Positions 16,669 to 24,772 of a DNA stretch of 64,000 nucleotides are shown piece by piece (position 1 is the first letter of the stretch; every line of letters starts with the position of its first letter). The notes beneath the pieces were generated by a model, which saw only the letters and a program-made list of their open reading frames with translations, ran no database searches and was not told where the DNA came from. The DNA lies in the NCBI RefSeq assembly GCF_000619925.1, contig NZ_JHVB01000012.1, forward strand, positions 1-64,000. Reading direction: 5' to 3'. Source of the DNA: Treponema sp. C6A8 (GTDB lineage: Bacteria > Spirochaetota > Spirochaetia > Treponematales > Treponemataceae). The position numbers and the translations under genes are program-made.

Positions 16669-17025
16669 ACGACTACTTTTTTCCACCAAAAATCGTGAGA
16701 ATAAAAGAAGAAATAGTGGAAATAAGTAGTCGTTTCCCTATAAAACAGAAATAGCCGATAAAAACGTCCCAAAAAGTGGATAATAGTAGTCGTTCTTTAT
16801 AAAAATTGTAAAATTTCCTTCAAAAAGCCCTCATATGGGAAAAATAATGTTGAAAATATAAACTACCAGTTTTATACTTTTAGTAGTCGTATAACTTTGA
16901 AATTTCAGGATTTAAAGTCATTGTCCTGATTTTGCCTAAAATTTGGACTTCAGTAGTCGAATTTGTGGAAAAAAGTAGTCGACAAATGGACATAAGTAGT
17001 TGAAAGCATGGACATAAGTAGTCGG
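16669..17025. repeat. Iteron array upstream of rep (about 8 copies)
   Basis: Copies of an iteron of about 19 nt with consensus GTGGANATAAGTAGTCGNN lie at 16669-16687 (inverted), 16716-16734, 16776-16794, about 16873-16890 (weak), 16943-16960, 16965-16982, 16986-17003 and 17008-17025. Nearly all point the same way toward rep. The inverse form ends in ATCCAC, resembling part of a DnaA box. Iterons of this kind bind Rep_3 initiators at origins. This explains the whole 16659-17111 gap. Confidence 0.85.
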
Positions 17026-17111
17026 GTGGGCTCTTAAATCTATATTTTAACAGAAATTAGACGTCCGTTAAATAATAAATATATAAATTTATAAAAGAAT
17101 GAGGGGCTTTT

Positions 17112-18113
17112 ATGAATTCAAAAAGTATTCCTTCGACGAAAATATCGAAGGATAAAGAAATTGTTGTACAGTCAAACAGTATAAGCCGTGGTATTTATTC
17201 ATGCAGTCCAACTGCCAGAAAATTAATAGCTTACTGTATTCTTAAAATCAATCATTATCCAGAAAATCTGAACTCAACCGTTTATACAAATATTGATGTT
17301 CTTCATCATTTTAAGAGTTCATTTTCCATTTCTGAATTCATTAATCGTTTGGGAATTTCAAAAGGCTCAAATACCTACAAACAGGTAAAAAGAGCAGTAG
17401 AGGAACTATCAACAAGTGTAATTCAGGTTGAAAATACTGAAGAAAAGTATAAGGCCTATACATGGTTTTCTTCTGCGACCTATGATAAAGCAAACGATTT
17501 GATTGAATTGGATTTTAACCCTCAGATCGGACTTGCAATTCAGGAGTGGAAAGAAATCAAGCAGTTCTCTGCAATGAACATAAAGACAATTGGTGAGATT
17601 CAGTCGTTCTACGCCCTCAGGTATTTTGAACTTGCCTGTTCTTTTTACAATATGAAAGGCCGCTACGGAAATAAGAAAAATGAATGGAAATTTCCGTTAA
17701 AGGTTGATGAAATTAAAACGATGTTCAAAATCGATAAAGATGCATATAAAGACAGAATGAATAACTTCATCACAAAGGTTGTAAAAAATCCTATTGAAGA
17801 AGTGAATAAGGTTAATAAAGATTTCCAGATGTCTTATGCAAAAATTGTCGAAAATCATAAGACGGTCGGATTTGAATTTACATGTACTCAGTCAGATATT
17901 CTGAAAATTGAAAGTACTGATACACCGGAAGAAATTAATGAAAAACAGGTGATTAATCAGGAAGAGCTTGAAATCCAGCATTATAAGACAAAGTTTCCTG
18001 AGCAGTGGGAAGAAGCTGTAAGAACTGCAAAGCTGCAGAATGAACTTCCTTTTGAGATGGAAATGGTAACTGACGCAAGGGCAGTTGATATTCTTAAGGC
18101 TCAGGGATTGTAA
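17112..18113 (+). CDS. Rep_3-family plasmid replication initiator
   Basis: A 333-residue initiator of the Rep_3 (RepB/RepE-like) superfamily, with two winged-helix domains. The N-terminal one includes SCSPTARKLIAYCILKINHY (about 30-50), SEFINRLGISKGSNTYKQVK (about 75-96), then MNIKTIGEIQSFYALRYFEL (about 157-176). The C-terminal domain includes WKFPLKVDEIKTMFKIDKDA. Such proteins bind iterons to open a plasmid origin, and as dimers repress their own gene. A GAGGGG ribosome site precedes the ATG. The stop codon overlaps the first iteron of the downstream array. The gene looks intact. Confidence 0.9.
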   Translation: MNSKSIPSTKISKDKEIVVQSNSISRGIYSCSPTARKLIAYCILKINHYPENLNSTVYTNIDVLHHFKSSFSISEFINRLGISKGSNTYKQVKRAVEELSTSVIQVENTEEKYKAYTWFSSATYDKANDLIELDFNPQIGLAIQEWKEIKQFSAMNIKTIGEIQSFYALRYFELACSFYNMKGRYGNKKNEWKFPLKVDEIKTMFKIDKDAYKDRMNNFITKVVKNPIEEVNKVNKDFQMSYAKIVENHKTVGFEFTCTQSDILKIESTDTPEEINEKQVINQEELEIQHYKTKFPEQWEEAVRTAKLQNELPFEMEMVTDARAVDILKAQGL

Positions 18114-18562
18114 CGACTACTTAAATCCATATTTTTCAAATGATAACCAGTAACGACTACCAGAATCCATAGTTTTGGATATTGGTAGTCGTTTGTTTTT
18201 TAACTCAGGTCGATTTTTGGTAGGGTATAGGAGTTACGACTACTAATATCCAAGATTTTTAAATTTTTTCTGCTCTTGAACCAAATTTGTATGAATTTTT
18301 AAACACTATCTTAACTGTTAACGAAGATTTTTCGGGTGGAAATCAGTAGTCGTTAACCAGGTGGATAGAGGTAGTCTGTTTAAAATTTTAAACAGTGGAA
18401 TTTGGTAGTTGTTAGTGAATAACTACCAAATTCCACCTGAAAAACTACCATTATCCACCATTTTGGTAGACAGAATCTGTAATTGACTACTGATATCCAC
18501 TTCGACTACCAAATTCCACTTTTCTTCTTTTTTTTTGTAGTTTAACGACTCCTTATATCCAC
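18112..18562. repeat. Iteron array downstream of rep (about 12 copies)
   Basis: Copies in both orientations begin at 18112 (-), 18152 (-), 18176 (+), 18236 (-), 18335 (+), 18361 (+), 18395 (+), 18418 (-), 18440 (-), 18483 (-), 18502 (-) and 18544 (-). Within the array are a 20-bp palindrome CTGTTTAAAATTTTAAACAG (18376-18395) and a perfect 16-bp-arm inverted repeat, GTGGAATTTGGTAGTT (18395-18410) against 18421-18436. Rep-dimer operators and handcuffing sites often take such inverted forms. With the csoR promoter, this accounts for all of 18114-18684. Confidence 0.85.
18152..18199 (+). terminator. Terminator of rep built from two inverted iterons
   Basis: An inverted iteron (AACGACTACCAGAATCCA, from 18152) and a direct iteron (TGGATATTGGTAGTCGTT, ending 18193) pair to form a long imperfect stem, followed by GTTTTTT. 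This is the layout of an intrinsic terminator and would end the rep transcript while also being an iteron pair. Confidence 0.6.
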
Positions 18563-18593
18563 TTTTTGAATTTGATAATATTTTTGCTGCTTA

Positions 18594-18653
18594 TTGACAT
18601 ATACCCCTGGCAGGTATATACTCCGAATTAAGATTATACCCCTATGGGGTATA
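18594..18653 (+). promoter_or_regulatory. csoR-copA promoter with two CsoR-type operators
   Basis: TTGACA (18594-18599), 17 nt, TATACT (18617-18622) form a near-consensus promoter. A TACCCC-TGGC-AGGTA operator fills the spacer (about 18602-18616). A second, nearly perfect one, TATACCCC-TAT-GGGGTATA, follows at 18635-18653. C-tract/G-tract palindromes of this kind are typical CsoR sites, so copper-responsive autoregulation is well supported. Confidence 0.8.
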
Positions 18654-18684
18654 TGCGATAATTTGAGAATTTCAGGAGATTTTT

Positions 18685-19002
18685 ATGCCAGAAGAAAATA
18701 TTGAGGAATGTCCATACTGCTCTGGAAAGCACAAGGACAGAGACGATACAGAAAAAAAAGATTTGATGAACCGTCTTAAGCGGATTGAAGGGCAAGTGCG
18801 CGGGGTAGAAGGTATGCTGGAAAGCGGAGCCTATTGTACCGACATTTTGATGCAGGTTTCTGCAATTACCTCTGCACTCAACAGTTTCAATAAGGTTTTG
18901 CTTGGAAATCACCTTAAGACCTGCGTGGCAGAAAATATCCGTTCTGGTAATGACGAAGTTATTGATGAACTTGTAGGCACCTTGCAAAAGCTGATGAAAT
19001 AA
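18685..19002 (+). CDS. csoR: CsoR-family copper-sensing repressor
   Basis: A 105-residue all-helical repressor that releases DNA on binding Cu(I). The Cys-His-Cys copper triad is present: Cys51 (AYCTDILMQ), His76 and Cys80 (NHLKTC). The conserved [19 protein letters not shown] helix is at about 27-45. The N-terminus carries an extra CPYCSGKH motif (9-16) outside the usual core, which could be another metal site. An AGGAG ribosome site precedes the ATG. It is co-transcribed with copA, 14 nt downstream, behind matching operators. Confidence 0.9.
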   Translation: MPEENIEECPYCSGKHKDRDDTEKKDLMNRLKRIEGQVRGVEGMLESGAYCTDILMQVSAITSALNSFNKVLLGNHLKTCVAENIRSGNDEVIDELVGTLQKLMK

Positions 19003-19016
19003 GGAGGCTGGAAGGT

Positions 19017-21539
19017 ATGGAACAGTTTAATGTAACAGGTATGAGCTGTGCGGCATGTCAGACCCGAGTTGAAAAGGCTGTGTCTGCACTGCCGGGTGTA
19101 AAGAGCTGCGCCGTAAGTCTTTTGACTAATTCTATGGGGGTAGAAGGCGATGTGCCGGCAGATGAAATTATTCAGGCAGTTGAAAATGCTGGATATGGGG
19201 CAAGTTTGAAAGCGTCAAAGGCTGGCGGTCAGGGAAAGGCATCTTCAAAAGCGGCATATTCTGACTCGCTAAAAGATACAGAAACTCCAAAAATGAAAAA
19301 GCGTCTTGTTGCCTCTGTGATTTTACTTATTCCTTTGATGTACGTTTCCATGGGGCACATGCTCTGGAAGTGGCCGCTTCCGGCATTTCTTGACGGAAAT
19401 CATGTTGCAATGGGTCTTTACGAGCTTTTGATTTCTGCCCTTGTGATGGTGATAAATCAGAAATTTTTTGTAAGCGGATTTAAAGGCCTTCTTCACAAGG
19501 CTCCAAATATGGACACTCTGATTGCGCTTGGCGCGACTGCGGCTTTTGGCTACAGCGTCTTTGCACTTTTTGCCATGACCGGTGCTGTCGTCGAAGCTGA
19601 TAAAGAGCAAATTATGTATTACATGAATCAGTTCTACTTTGAATCTGCGGCAACAATTTTGACTTTGATTACTGTAGGCAAAATGCTAGAAGCAAAATCA
19701 AAGGGGGAAACAACAAATGCCTTAAAAGCGTTAATGAAACTCGCGCCGGAGACAGCTGTAATTTTAGCTGACGGTAAGGAAGAGACTGTAGCGGTGGAAG
19801 ACGTAAAAGTCGGTGACCTTTTTGTGGTGCGCCCGGGAGATAAGATTCCTGTAGACGGCGTCGTTACTCAGGGGCAAAGTGCTGTAAATGAAGCCGCTTT
19901 GACAGGAGAAAGTCTTCCAGTGGAAAAAGAAGCTGGCGATAAGGTGACTTCTGCAACGATTAATACTTCCGGTTACATGGTATGCCGTGCCACCCGCGTT
20001 GGAGAAGATACAACACTTTCTGAAATTATCCGCATGGTAAGTGATGCGGCGGCAACCAAGGCTCCAATCGCAAAAATTGCAGACAAGGTTTCGGGTATTT
20101 TTGTTCCTGCTGTAATAGCAATTGCAATCGTTACTCTTGTGGCATGGCTTCTTGCCGGTCAGACTTTTGGTTATGCGATTGCGCGTGCCGTTTCGGTTCT
20201 TGTAATCAGCTGTCCTTGTGCTCTTGGGCTTGCAACTCCGGTTGCCATTATGGTGGGAAACGGAATCGGCGCAAAGTCTGGAATTTTGTTTAAGACTTCG
20301 GCATCACTTGAAGAGGCGGGCCGCACTAAGATTATCGCCCTTGATAAAACCGGAACAATTACGACCGGCCTTATGAAGGTGACTGACCTCGTGGAGGCAG
20401 ATGGGATTAAAAAATCTGAACTTCTTGCCGCCGCTTACTCACTTGAATCAAAAAGTGAACACCCTGTTTCTAAGGCAATTGTTGAGTACGGTAAGGAAAA
20501 TGGTGTAGAAGTCCTTGAAAGCTCTGATTTTGAAGTTGTCCCGGGAAAGGGGCTTAAAGCCTGCATAAAAGGCAAAGTGATTTACGGTGGAAATGCTAAA
20601 TATATAGATGAAAATGCAAAAACAGATATTTCTTCTATTAAAAATACTCTTGATGAGCTTTCTTCCCAGGGAAAAACACCTGTTTTGTTTGCAAGTGAAG
20701 ATAAACTTCTTGGAATTATCGCTGTGGCAGACACAGTTAAGGATGATTCTCCGTCCGCAATTAATCAGCTAAAAAATATGGGACTGCGCGTTGTAATGCT
20801 CACAGGCGACAACGAAAAAACTGCCCGTGCAATCGGAAATCTGGCAGGGGTTGATGAAGTAATTGCTTCGGTAAAACCTGACGGAAAAGAGGCTGTAATA
20901 CGCGAGCTTATGAATCATGGAAAGGTAGCGATGGTAGGGGACGGCATAAACGATGCCCCGGCCCTCACAAGCGCCGACCTTGGAATTGCAATCGGGGCGG
21001 GGACTGATGTTGCCATCGACGCAGCAGACGTAGTTTTGATGAAAAACAGCCTTATGGACGTTGCAGCTGCAATCAGAATCAGCCGTGCAACTTTGCGTAA
21101 CATCCACGAAAACCTCTTCTGGGCATTTTTCTACAATGTAATCGGCATACCTCTTGCTGCCGGCTGCTATGTTGCCGCTTTTGGCTGGACTTTGAACCCC
21201 ATGTTCGGAGCTGCAGCAATGGGGCTTTCAAGCTTCTGTGTTGTTACAAATGCACTGCGTCTGAATCTGGTCAAAGTTTACGACGCAAGAAAAGATAAAT
21301 CAGTTAAAAATCCCTCAAAGGGAAAGGAGAATACTATGAAAATTACAGTTAAAGGAATGATGTGCGGCCACTGTGAGGCTCACGTAAAAAAGGCTCTTGA
21401 AGCAATCGATGGAATTACAGGTGCTACTGCATCACATGAGCAGAATCTTGTAACAATTGAAACTTCAAAAGATGTGGACGAAGCGCTCATTAAGGCTGCT
21501 GTTGAAGAAGCTGGTTATGAATACGCTGGAATCTGCTAA
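19017..21539 (+). CDS. copA: Copper-exporting P1B-type ATPase with fused C-terminal CopZ domain
   Basis: An 840-residue Cu(I)-exporting ATPase. An N-terminal heavy-metal-associated domain has GMSCAAC (8-14). The transport core has the TGES actuator motif, the membrane CPC motif (399-401), DKTGT with phosphorylated Asp443, and [10 protein letters not shown] (639-648). Unusually, after a short basic linker a second HMA domain follows at 774-840 ([11 protein letters not shown], 779-789), equivalent to a complete CopZ chaperone. Inside the gene, AAGGAGA lies 5 nt before the codon for Met774, so a free 67-residue chaperone could also be made. A GGAGG site precedes the main ATG. It is the last gene of the csoR operon. 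Confidence 0.93.
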   Translation: MEQFNVTGMSCAACQTRVEKAVSALPGVKSCAVSLLTNSMGVEGDVPADEIIQAVENAGYGASLKASKAGGQGKASSKAAYSDSLKDTETPKMKKRLVASVILLIPLMYVSMGHMLWKWPLPAFLDGNHVAMGLYELLISALVMVINQKFFVSGFKGLLHKAPNMDTLIALGATAAFGYSVFALFAMTGAVVEADKEQIMYYMNQFYFESAATILTLITVGKMLEAKSKGETTNALKALMKLAPETAVILADGKEETVAVEDVKVGDLFVVRPGDKIPVDGVVTQGQSAVNEAALTGESLPVEKEAGDKVTSATINTSGYMVCRATRVGEDTTLSEIIRMVSDAAATKAPIAKIADKVSGIFVPAVIAIAIVTLVAWLLAGQTFGYAIARAVSVLVISCPCALGLATPVAIMVGNGIGAKSGILFKTSASLEEAGRTKIIALDKTGTITTGLMKVTDLVEADGIKKSELLAAAYSLESKSEHPVSKAIVEYGKENGVEVLESSDFEVVPGKGLKACIKGKVIYGGNAKYIDENAKTDISSIKNTLDELSSQGKTPVLFASEDKLLGIIAVADTVKDDSPSAINQLKNMGLRVVMLTGDNEKTARAIGNLAGVDEVIASVKPDGKEAVIRELMNHGKVAMVGDGINDAPALTSADLGIAIGAGTDVAIDAADVVLMKNSLMDVAAAIRISRATLRNIHENLFWAFFYNVIGIPLAAGCYVAAFGWTLNPMFGAAAMGLSSFCVVTNALRLNLVKVYDARKDKSVKNPSKGKENTMKITVKGMMCGHCEAHVKKALEAIDGITGATASHEQNLVTIETSKDVDEALIKAAVEEAGYEYAGIC
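21323..21539 (+). promoter_or_regulatory. Internal ribosome site and in-frame CopZ-like start within copA
   Basis: AAAGGAGA (about 21323-21330) followed by ATG at 21336, in frame with copA, would initiate a 67-residue protein beginning [13 protein letters not shown], the exact shape of a copper chaperone CopZ. This suggests that a separate copZ became fused when the copA stop was lost, with its ribosome site retained. Use of the start is inference. Confidence 0.6.
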
Positions 21540-21547
21540 ATTTTTTA

Positions 21548-21597
21548 GGCAAGGGCATTTTGATAAAGAGTTCAAAATGCTCTTGCCCTCAATTTTA
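21548..21597 (+). terminator. Terminator after copA
   Basis: GGCAAGGGCATTTTGA (21548-21563) pairs with TTCAAAATGCTCTTGCC (21571-21587) with one G-T pair, and is followed by a T-rich tract. It ends the copper operon and separates it from luxS. Confidence 0.7.
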
Positions 21598-21617
21598 CCC
21601 TGTGATATAAATTAATT

Positions 21618-22112
21618 ATGGAAGTTATTAAAAGTTTTACAATTGATCACACACATTTAAAGCCTGGTATTTATGTATCCAGAGAAGATAAGGGTTTTAC
21701 AACTTATGATCTTCGTATTACTGAGCCTAATAAAGAGCCGGCTGTTGCACCTGCTGCAATTCACAGTATTGAGCACCTTATGGCAACATGGTTCCGTAAT
21801 TCAAAGGCAAAAGATGATGTTGTTTATGTAGGTCCAATGGGATGTCTTACAGGTATGTATATCATTATGACAGGAAAATATTCTGTTGAAGATATGCGTC
21901 GTCTTACAATCGAATGTCTTGAATGGATTATTACACAGAAGGAAGTTCCTGCAACAACTCCTGAAACATGCGGAAATTACCTTCTTCACGATCTTCCTAT
22001 GTGTAAGTGGGAATGTGCCCGTTATTTGGATCGCCTTAAAAACGATTTCCATAGTGAATACACTCAACTTCAGGTTAAACTTTCTGACGGAAAAGTTTTC
22101 GCGGACGCATAA
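21618..22112 (+). CDS. luxS: S-ribosylhomocysteine lyase (autoinducer-2 synthesis)
   Basis: A 164-residue LuxS. It cleaves S-ribosylhomocysteine to homocysteine and the AI-2 precursor DPD, recycling methionine-cycle waste. Metal ligands His49 and His53 lie in HSIEHL, and the third ligand Cys118 in ETCGNYLLHD. The catalytic Cys76 is in GPMGCLTGMY. No ribosome site is seen; a TATAAA box (21606-21611) ends 6 nt before the ATG, suggesting a leaderless mRNA. No pfs gene is adjacent. It is convergent with the formate dehydrogenase operon, with 15 nt between stops. Confidence 0.93.
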   Translation: MEVIKSFTIDHTHLKPGIYVSREDKGFTTYDLRITEPNKEPAVAPAAIHSIEHLMATWFRNSKAKDDVVYVGPMGCLTGMYIIMTGKYSVEDMRRLTIECLEWIITQKEVPATTPETCGNYLLHDLPMCKWECARYLDRLKNDFHSEYTQLQVKLSDGKVFADA

Positions 22113-22127
22113 AATTTTTCGTTTTAT

Positions 22128-22874
22128 TTATACAAGATCATAGCTGTCCGGCCAGGCGCGGCAGATTAATGTAAGCTTGTGTTCGCGGGCTAGGGCTGCT
22201 GACTGTGCAGTGGGAACTGATTTTGAAATTAAGGTTCCTGCTCCTGCACGGATAACTTTTTCCACCATATCTACAGGAACGCGCCCCGACGTAAAAAGAA
22301 TTGCTTTTTGAGCGGGGATTTCATTTAAAATCATATACCCCACAGCTTTATCCAGAGCGTTGTGGCGGCCTATGTCTTCTGCACTAAAAAGAATTTTTCC
22401 TTCTACAGCAAGGATACAGCGGTGAGTTCCCGCAGTATGAGTATGAATTATACTGTCTTTAGAGAATTCTTGAGCAATTGAGAAAATCCATTCTGGCGGG
22501 CAAGTTGCTTTTTTCAAAACCGGGAGCGGAACTTCATCTGCATTTTTTGCATATTCTATATTTTTTGTGCAGCAGGAAGCTTCAAGATTTTGACTTTCTT
22601 TCCAGATGATTTCTTCTTTCAGAGTTACAAAAGCTCGGGTTTTACTTTCGCAAAAACGGATTTCTGCAATATCATCTTTTTTTTCTATTATGCCGCTGGT
22701 TAAAAGCCGACCTGCAAGCAGTTCCATAAGATTTGAGTCCGTGCAGACAAGGGAGAAAATCTGCCTGCCGTTTATTATGATTGCAAGTCTGTGCTCATTC
22801 AGACTGAGGATTTCCTTTTCTTCATGACTTCCGTCGGGGAATACCTTTTGGATTTTCAGAGGGCTGACTGTCAT
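22128..22874 (-). CDS. fdhD: Formate dehydrogenase accessory sulfurtransferase
   Basis: A 248-residue FdhD, which delivers sulphur to the molybdenum site of formate dehydrogenase. Recognisable blocks are IHTHTAGTHRCIL, AEDIGRHNALDKAVGY and SGRVPVDMVEKVIRAGAG. The mobile-loop cysteine motif, usually CxxC, appears here as an adjacent pair Cys101-Cys102 (ASCCTKN), which is unusual. The start overlaps the MOSC-Mog gene by 4 nt. It is the last gene of the 12-gene formate dehydrogenase and cofactor operon. Confidence 0.9.
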   Translation of the reverse strand: MTVSPLKIQKVFPDGSHEEKEILSLNEHRLAIIINGRQIFSLVCTDSNLMELLAGRLLTSGIIEKKDDIAEIRFCESKTRAFVTLKEEIIWKESQNLEASCCTKNIEYAKNADEVPLPVLKKATCPPEWIFSIAQEFSKDSIIHTHTAGTHRCILAVEGKILFSAEDIGRHNALDKAVGYMILNEIPAQKAILFTSGRVPVDMVEKVIRAGAGTLISKSVPTAQSAALAREHKLTLICRAWPDSYDLV

Positions 22875-23788
22875 GCGTCACCTTCCCCGCGTAAAACCGG
22901 AATTCCATGCTCTAAAACAGGCAGAAGGTATTCGAGGCATTCTTTGCCAGCTTTAGGGCTTCCCGGCATATTGATAATCAGCGTTTTATTTCGGATGACG
23001 CTTGTGGCGCGGCTGAGCATAGCTCGCGGCGTGATGGTCATGCTGTAGGCGCGGAGTCCTTCTGCAATTCCCGGAGCATCTTTTGTGGCGGCTCGTTTTG
23101 TGGCTTCGGGCATCATGTCGCGCGGAGAAAAGCCTGTGCCGCCGGAAGTAAAAATTACATCCGGTTTCTGAATATCGGCAATCTGACAGAGAGCCTTGTA
23201 AAGACCCTCCTCATCATCAGGAAGAAGGGTGATGCCTGTTACAAGGTAGCCCGCATTTTCCAGAATTTCCTTGATAAGAGGGCCGCTTTTGTCTTCGCGC
23301 TCGCCTTTTGAAGAGCGGTCACTTGCAACTAAAACAGAAGCAGAAAATCGTCGTCCCTCAAGCAATTCAATTTCATCACCAAGAGAAACTTTTCCACCCT
23401 GAACAACGCGGGCAAAAACACCTTCCACAGGCATTATGCATTTTCCTGTTCGCTGGGTAACAGTGCAGGCTGAATGGCATTTTTTTCCAATCTGAATGAG
23501 TTCTAGAATTACGTCATTGCATTTGAACTTTGTGCCGACCGGGAAAGTTTTAAAATCAAAACCTTCGACTAAAAGATTTTCGCCAAAGTCACCGGCCCTA
23601 ACGTCAGCGCCAGATTTCTTAAATTCTTCTACCTGGTCCCAGGAAAGCAGGCTGACCTGGCGCTCGCTTCCGGCGTGGGCGTCATTTTCTAGACCAAAGT
23701 TTTCTATTATATTTACAGTGCCGACGTCCTTTTTTGGCGTTCCTTTTTTTTCACTTATGCAGACAGCACGGATTTTCCCTTTAATCAA
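22871..23788 (-). CDS. MOSC-MogA fusion, molybdenum cofactor protein
   Basis: A 305-residue fusion. Residues about 1-142 form a MOSC domain (QVSLLSWDQVEEF, RAGDFGENLLVEG, QIGKKCHSACTV with the likely ligand Cys). Residues about 150-305 are a MoaB/MogA domain (VLVASDRSSKGEREDKSGPL, VIFTSGGTGFSPRDMMPEAT), which adenylylates molybdopterin before molybdenum insertion. I choose a TTG start at 23788, because GGAGG lies 5 nt before it; another TTG at 23800 would overlap moaA further. The fusion links the adenylyltransferase with a sulphur- or Moco-carrier fold. Confidence 0.88.
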   Translation of the reverse strand: MIKGKIRAVCISEKKGTPKKDVGTVNIIENFGLENDAHAGSERQVSLLSWDQVEEFKKSGADVRAGDFGENLLVEGFDFKTFPVGTKFKCNDVILELIQIGKKCHSACTVTQRTGKCIMPVEGVFARVVQGGKVSLGDEIELLEGRRFSASVLVASDRSSKGEREDKSGPLIKEILENAGYLVTGITLLPDDEEGLYKALCQIADIQKPDVIFTSGGTGFSPRDMMPEATKRAATKDAPGIAEGLRAYSMTITPRAMLSRATSVIRNKTLIINMPGSPKAGKECLEYLLPVLEHGIPVLRGEGDA

Positions 23789-23789
23789 A

Positions 23790-24770
23790 TCATCCTCCAA
23801 TTTCGGTCATCATGTGGGATTTTAGTCCCTGCTGATTAAATGTATGTGCTTCAGGCTTTTCTTTGATAGCCTTTTGAATTTCCTTGCTAAGTATATCATA
23901 AAGTTTAATGCCGCTTTCCCCCGAGCGCAACAGCTTCTTTACGTCCAGAGCGTCGTCGTAGCAGAGGCAGAATTTTAAAAGTCCGCTGGCTGTAAGGCGG
24001 ATGCGGTTGCAGTCAGAACAGAAGGCGTGAGAAAGAGGTGAAATGAAGCCGATATTTCCATCAAACCCGTCAAAATGATATAAGGTTTCCGGGGAGTGAT
24101 TCTGCCTTTTGAGGGGCGCGGCTTTTCCGAATTTTTCTTCAAGTTCAGACAGAATAAAATCAGATTTCAGCCCCTTCATTCCGTTTGCACAGCCAATCGG
24201 CATAAGTTCGATAAAGCGCAGGTCAATGGGATTGCTTTTTGCAAGCAGGGTGATTTCTGCAAGTTCAGAGGCATTATATTGGCTTGGAACACAGTTGATT
24301 TTTACAGGAAAACCGAGGTCAAGCGCCGTCTTAAGGCTTTGCAGCACCTTTTCAACTCCGCGGCTTCCGGTAATCGCAAAAAAAGTGTCGTCATTAAGCG
24401 TATCCAGGCTGATATTCACGCGGGAAAGTCCTGCTGCTTTGAGGTCGGTTGCCAGTTCTGAAAAGAGTATGCCGTTTGTTGTAAGGCAGATTTCTTCGAT
24501 GCCGGGAATGTCCTTCAGCAATTTTACAAGACTTACAATGTCGCGGCGGACAAGAGGCTCCCCGCCGGTCAGTCTGATTTTTTTAACGCCAAGACCTGCA
24601 AGCACGCGGACAAGCTCTGTGATTTCTTCAAAAGTCAGGATTTCTTGGTGGGGAATGTGATTTATTCCCTGGGGCGGCATGCAGTAACGGCAGCGGAGGT
24701 TGCATTTGTCTGTGAGTGAGATTCTAAGATAGTTGATTGTGCGTCCAAAGCTGTCGGTCAAACTTTCCAT
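23790..24770 (-). CDS. moaA: GTP 3',8-cyclase, molybdenum cofactor synthesis
   Basis: A 326-residue radical-SAM enzyme that starts molybdopterin synthesis by converting GTP to 3',8-cyclo-GTP. The SAM cluster is CNLRCRYC (Cys23, 27, 30). The second, GTP-binding cluster is Cys251, 254 and 268 (FCSDCNRIRLTASGLLKFC). The conserved C-terminal Gly-Gly is present as the last two residues. The gene lies 2 nt after modC and is followed by MOSC-mog with overlapping signals. Its usual partner moaC is in the same operon. Confidence 0.96.
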   Translation of the reverse strand: MESLTDSFGRTINYLRISLTDKCNLRCRYCMPPQGINHIPHQEILTFEEITELVRVLAGLGVKKIRLTGGEPLVRRDIVSLVKLLKDIPGIEEICLTTNGILFSELATDLKAAGLSRVNISLDTLNDDTFFAITGSRGVEKVLQSLKTALDLGFPVKINCVPSQYNASELAEITLLAKSNPIDLRFIELMPIGCANGMKGLKSDFILSELEEKFGKAAPLKRQNHSPETLYHFDGFDGNIGFISPLSHAFCSDCNRIRLTASGLLKFCLCYDDALDVKKLLRSGESGIKLYDILSKEIQKAIKEKPEAHTFNQQGLKSHMMTEIGG

Positions 24771-24772
24771 TT

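Noticed and set aside
16669..18562. Repeat arrays considered as CRISPR
   Set aside because: The copies are short, degenerate, unevenly spaced, occur in both orientations and flank a Rep_3 gene, so they are iterons.
24096..24660. Long plus-strand open frames opposite moaA, modB and other operon genes
   Set aside because: They are antisense shadows of well-identified genes with no motifs or ribosome sites of their own.
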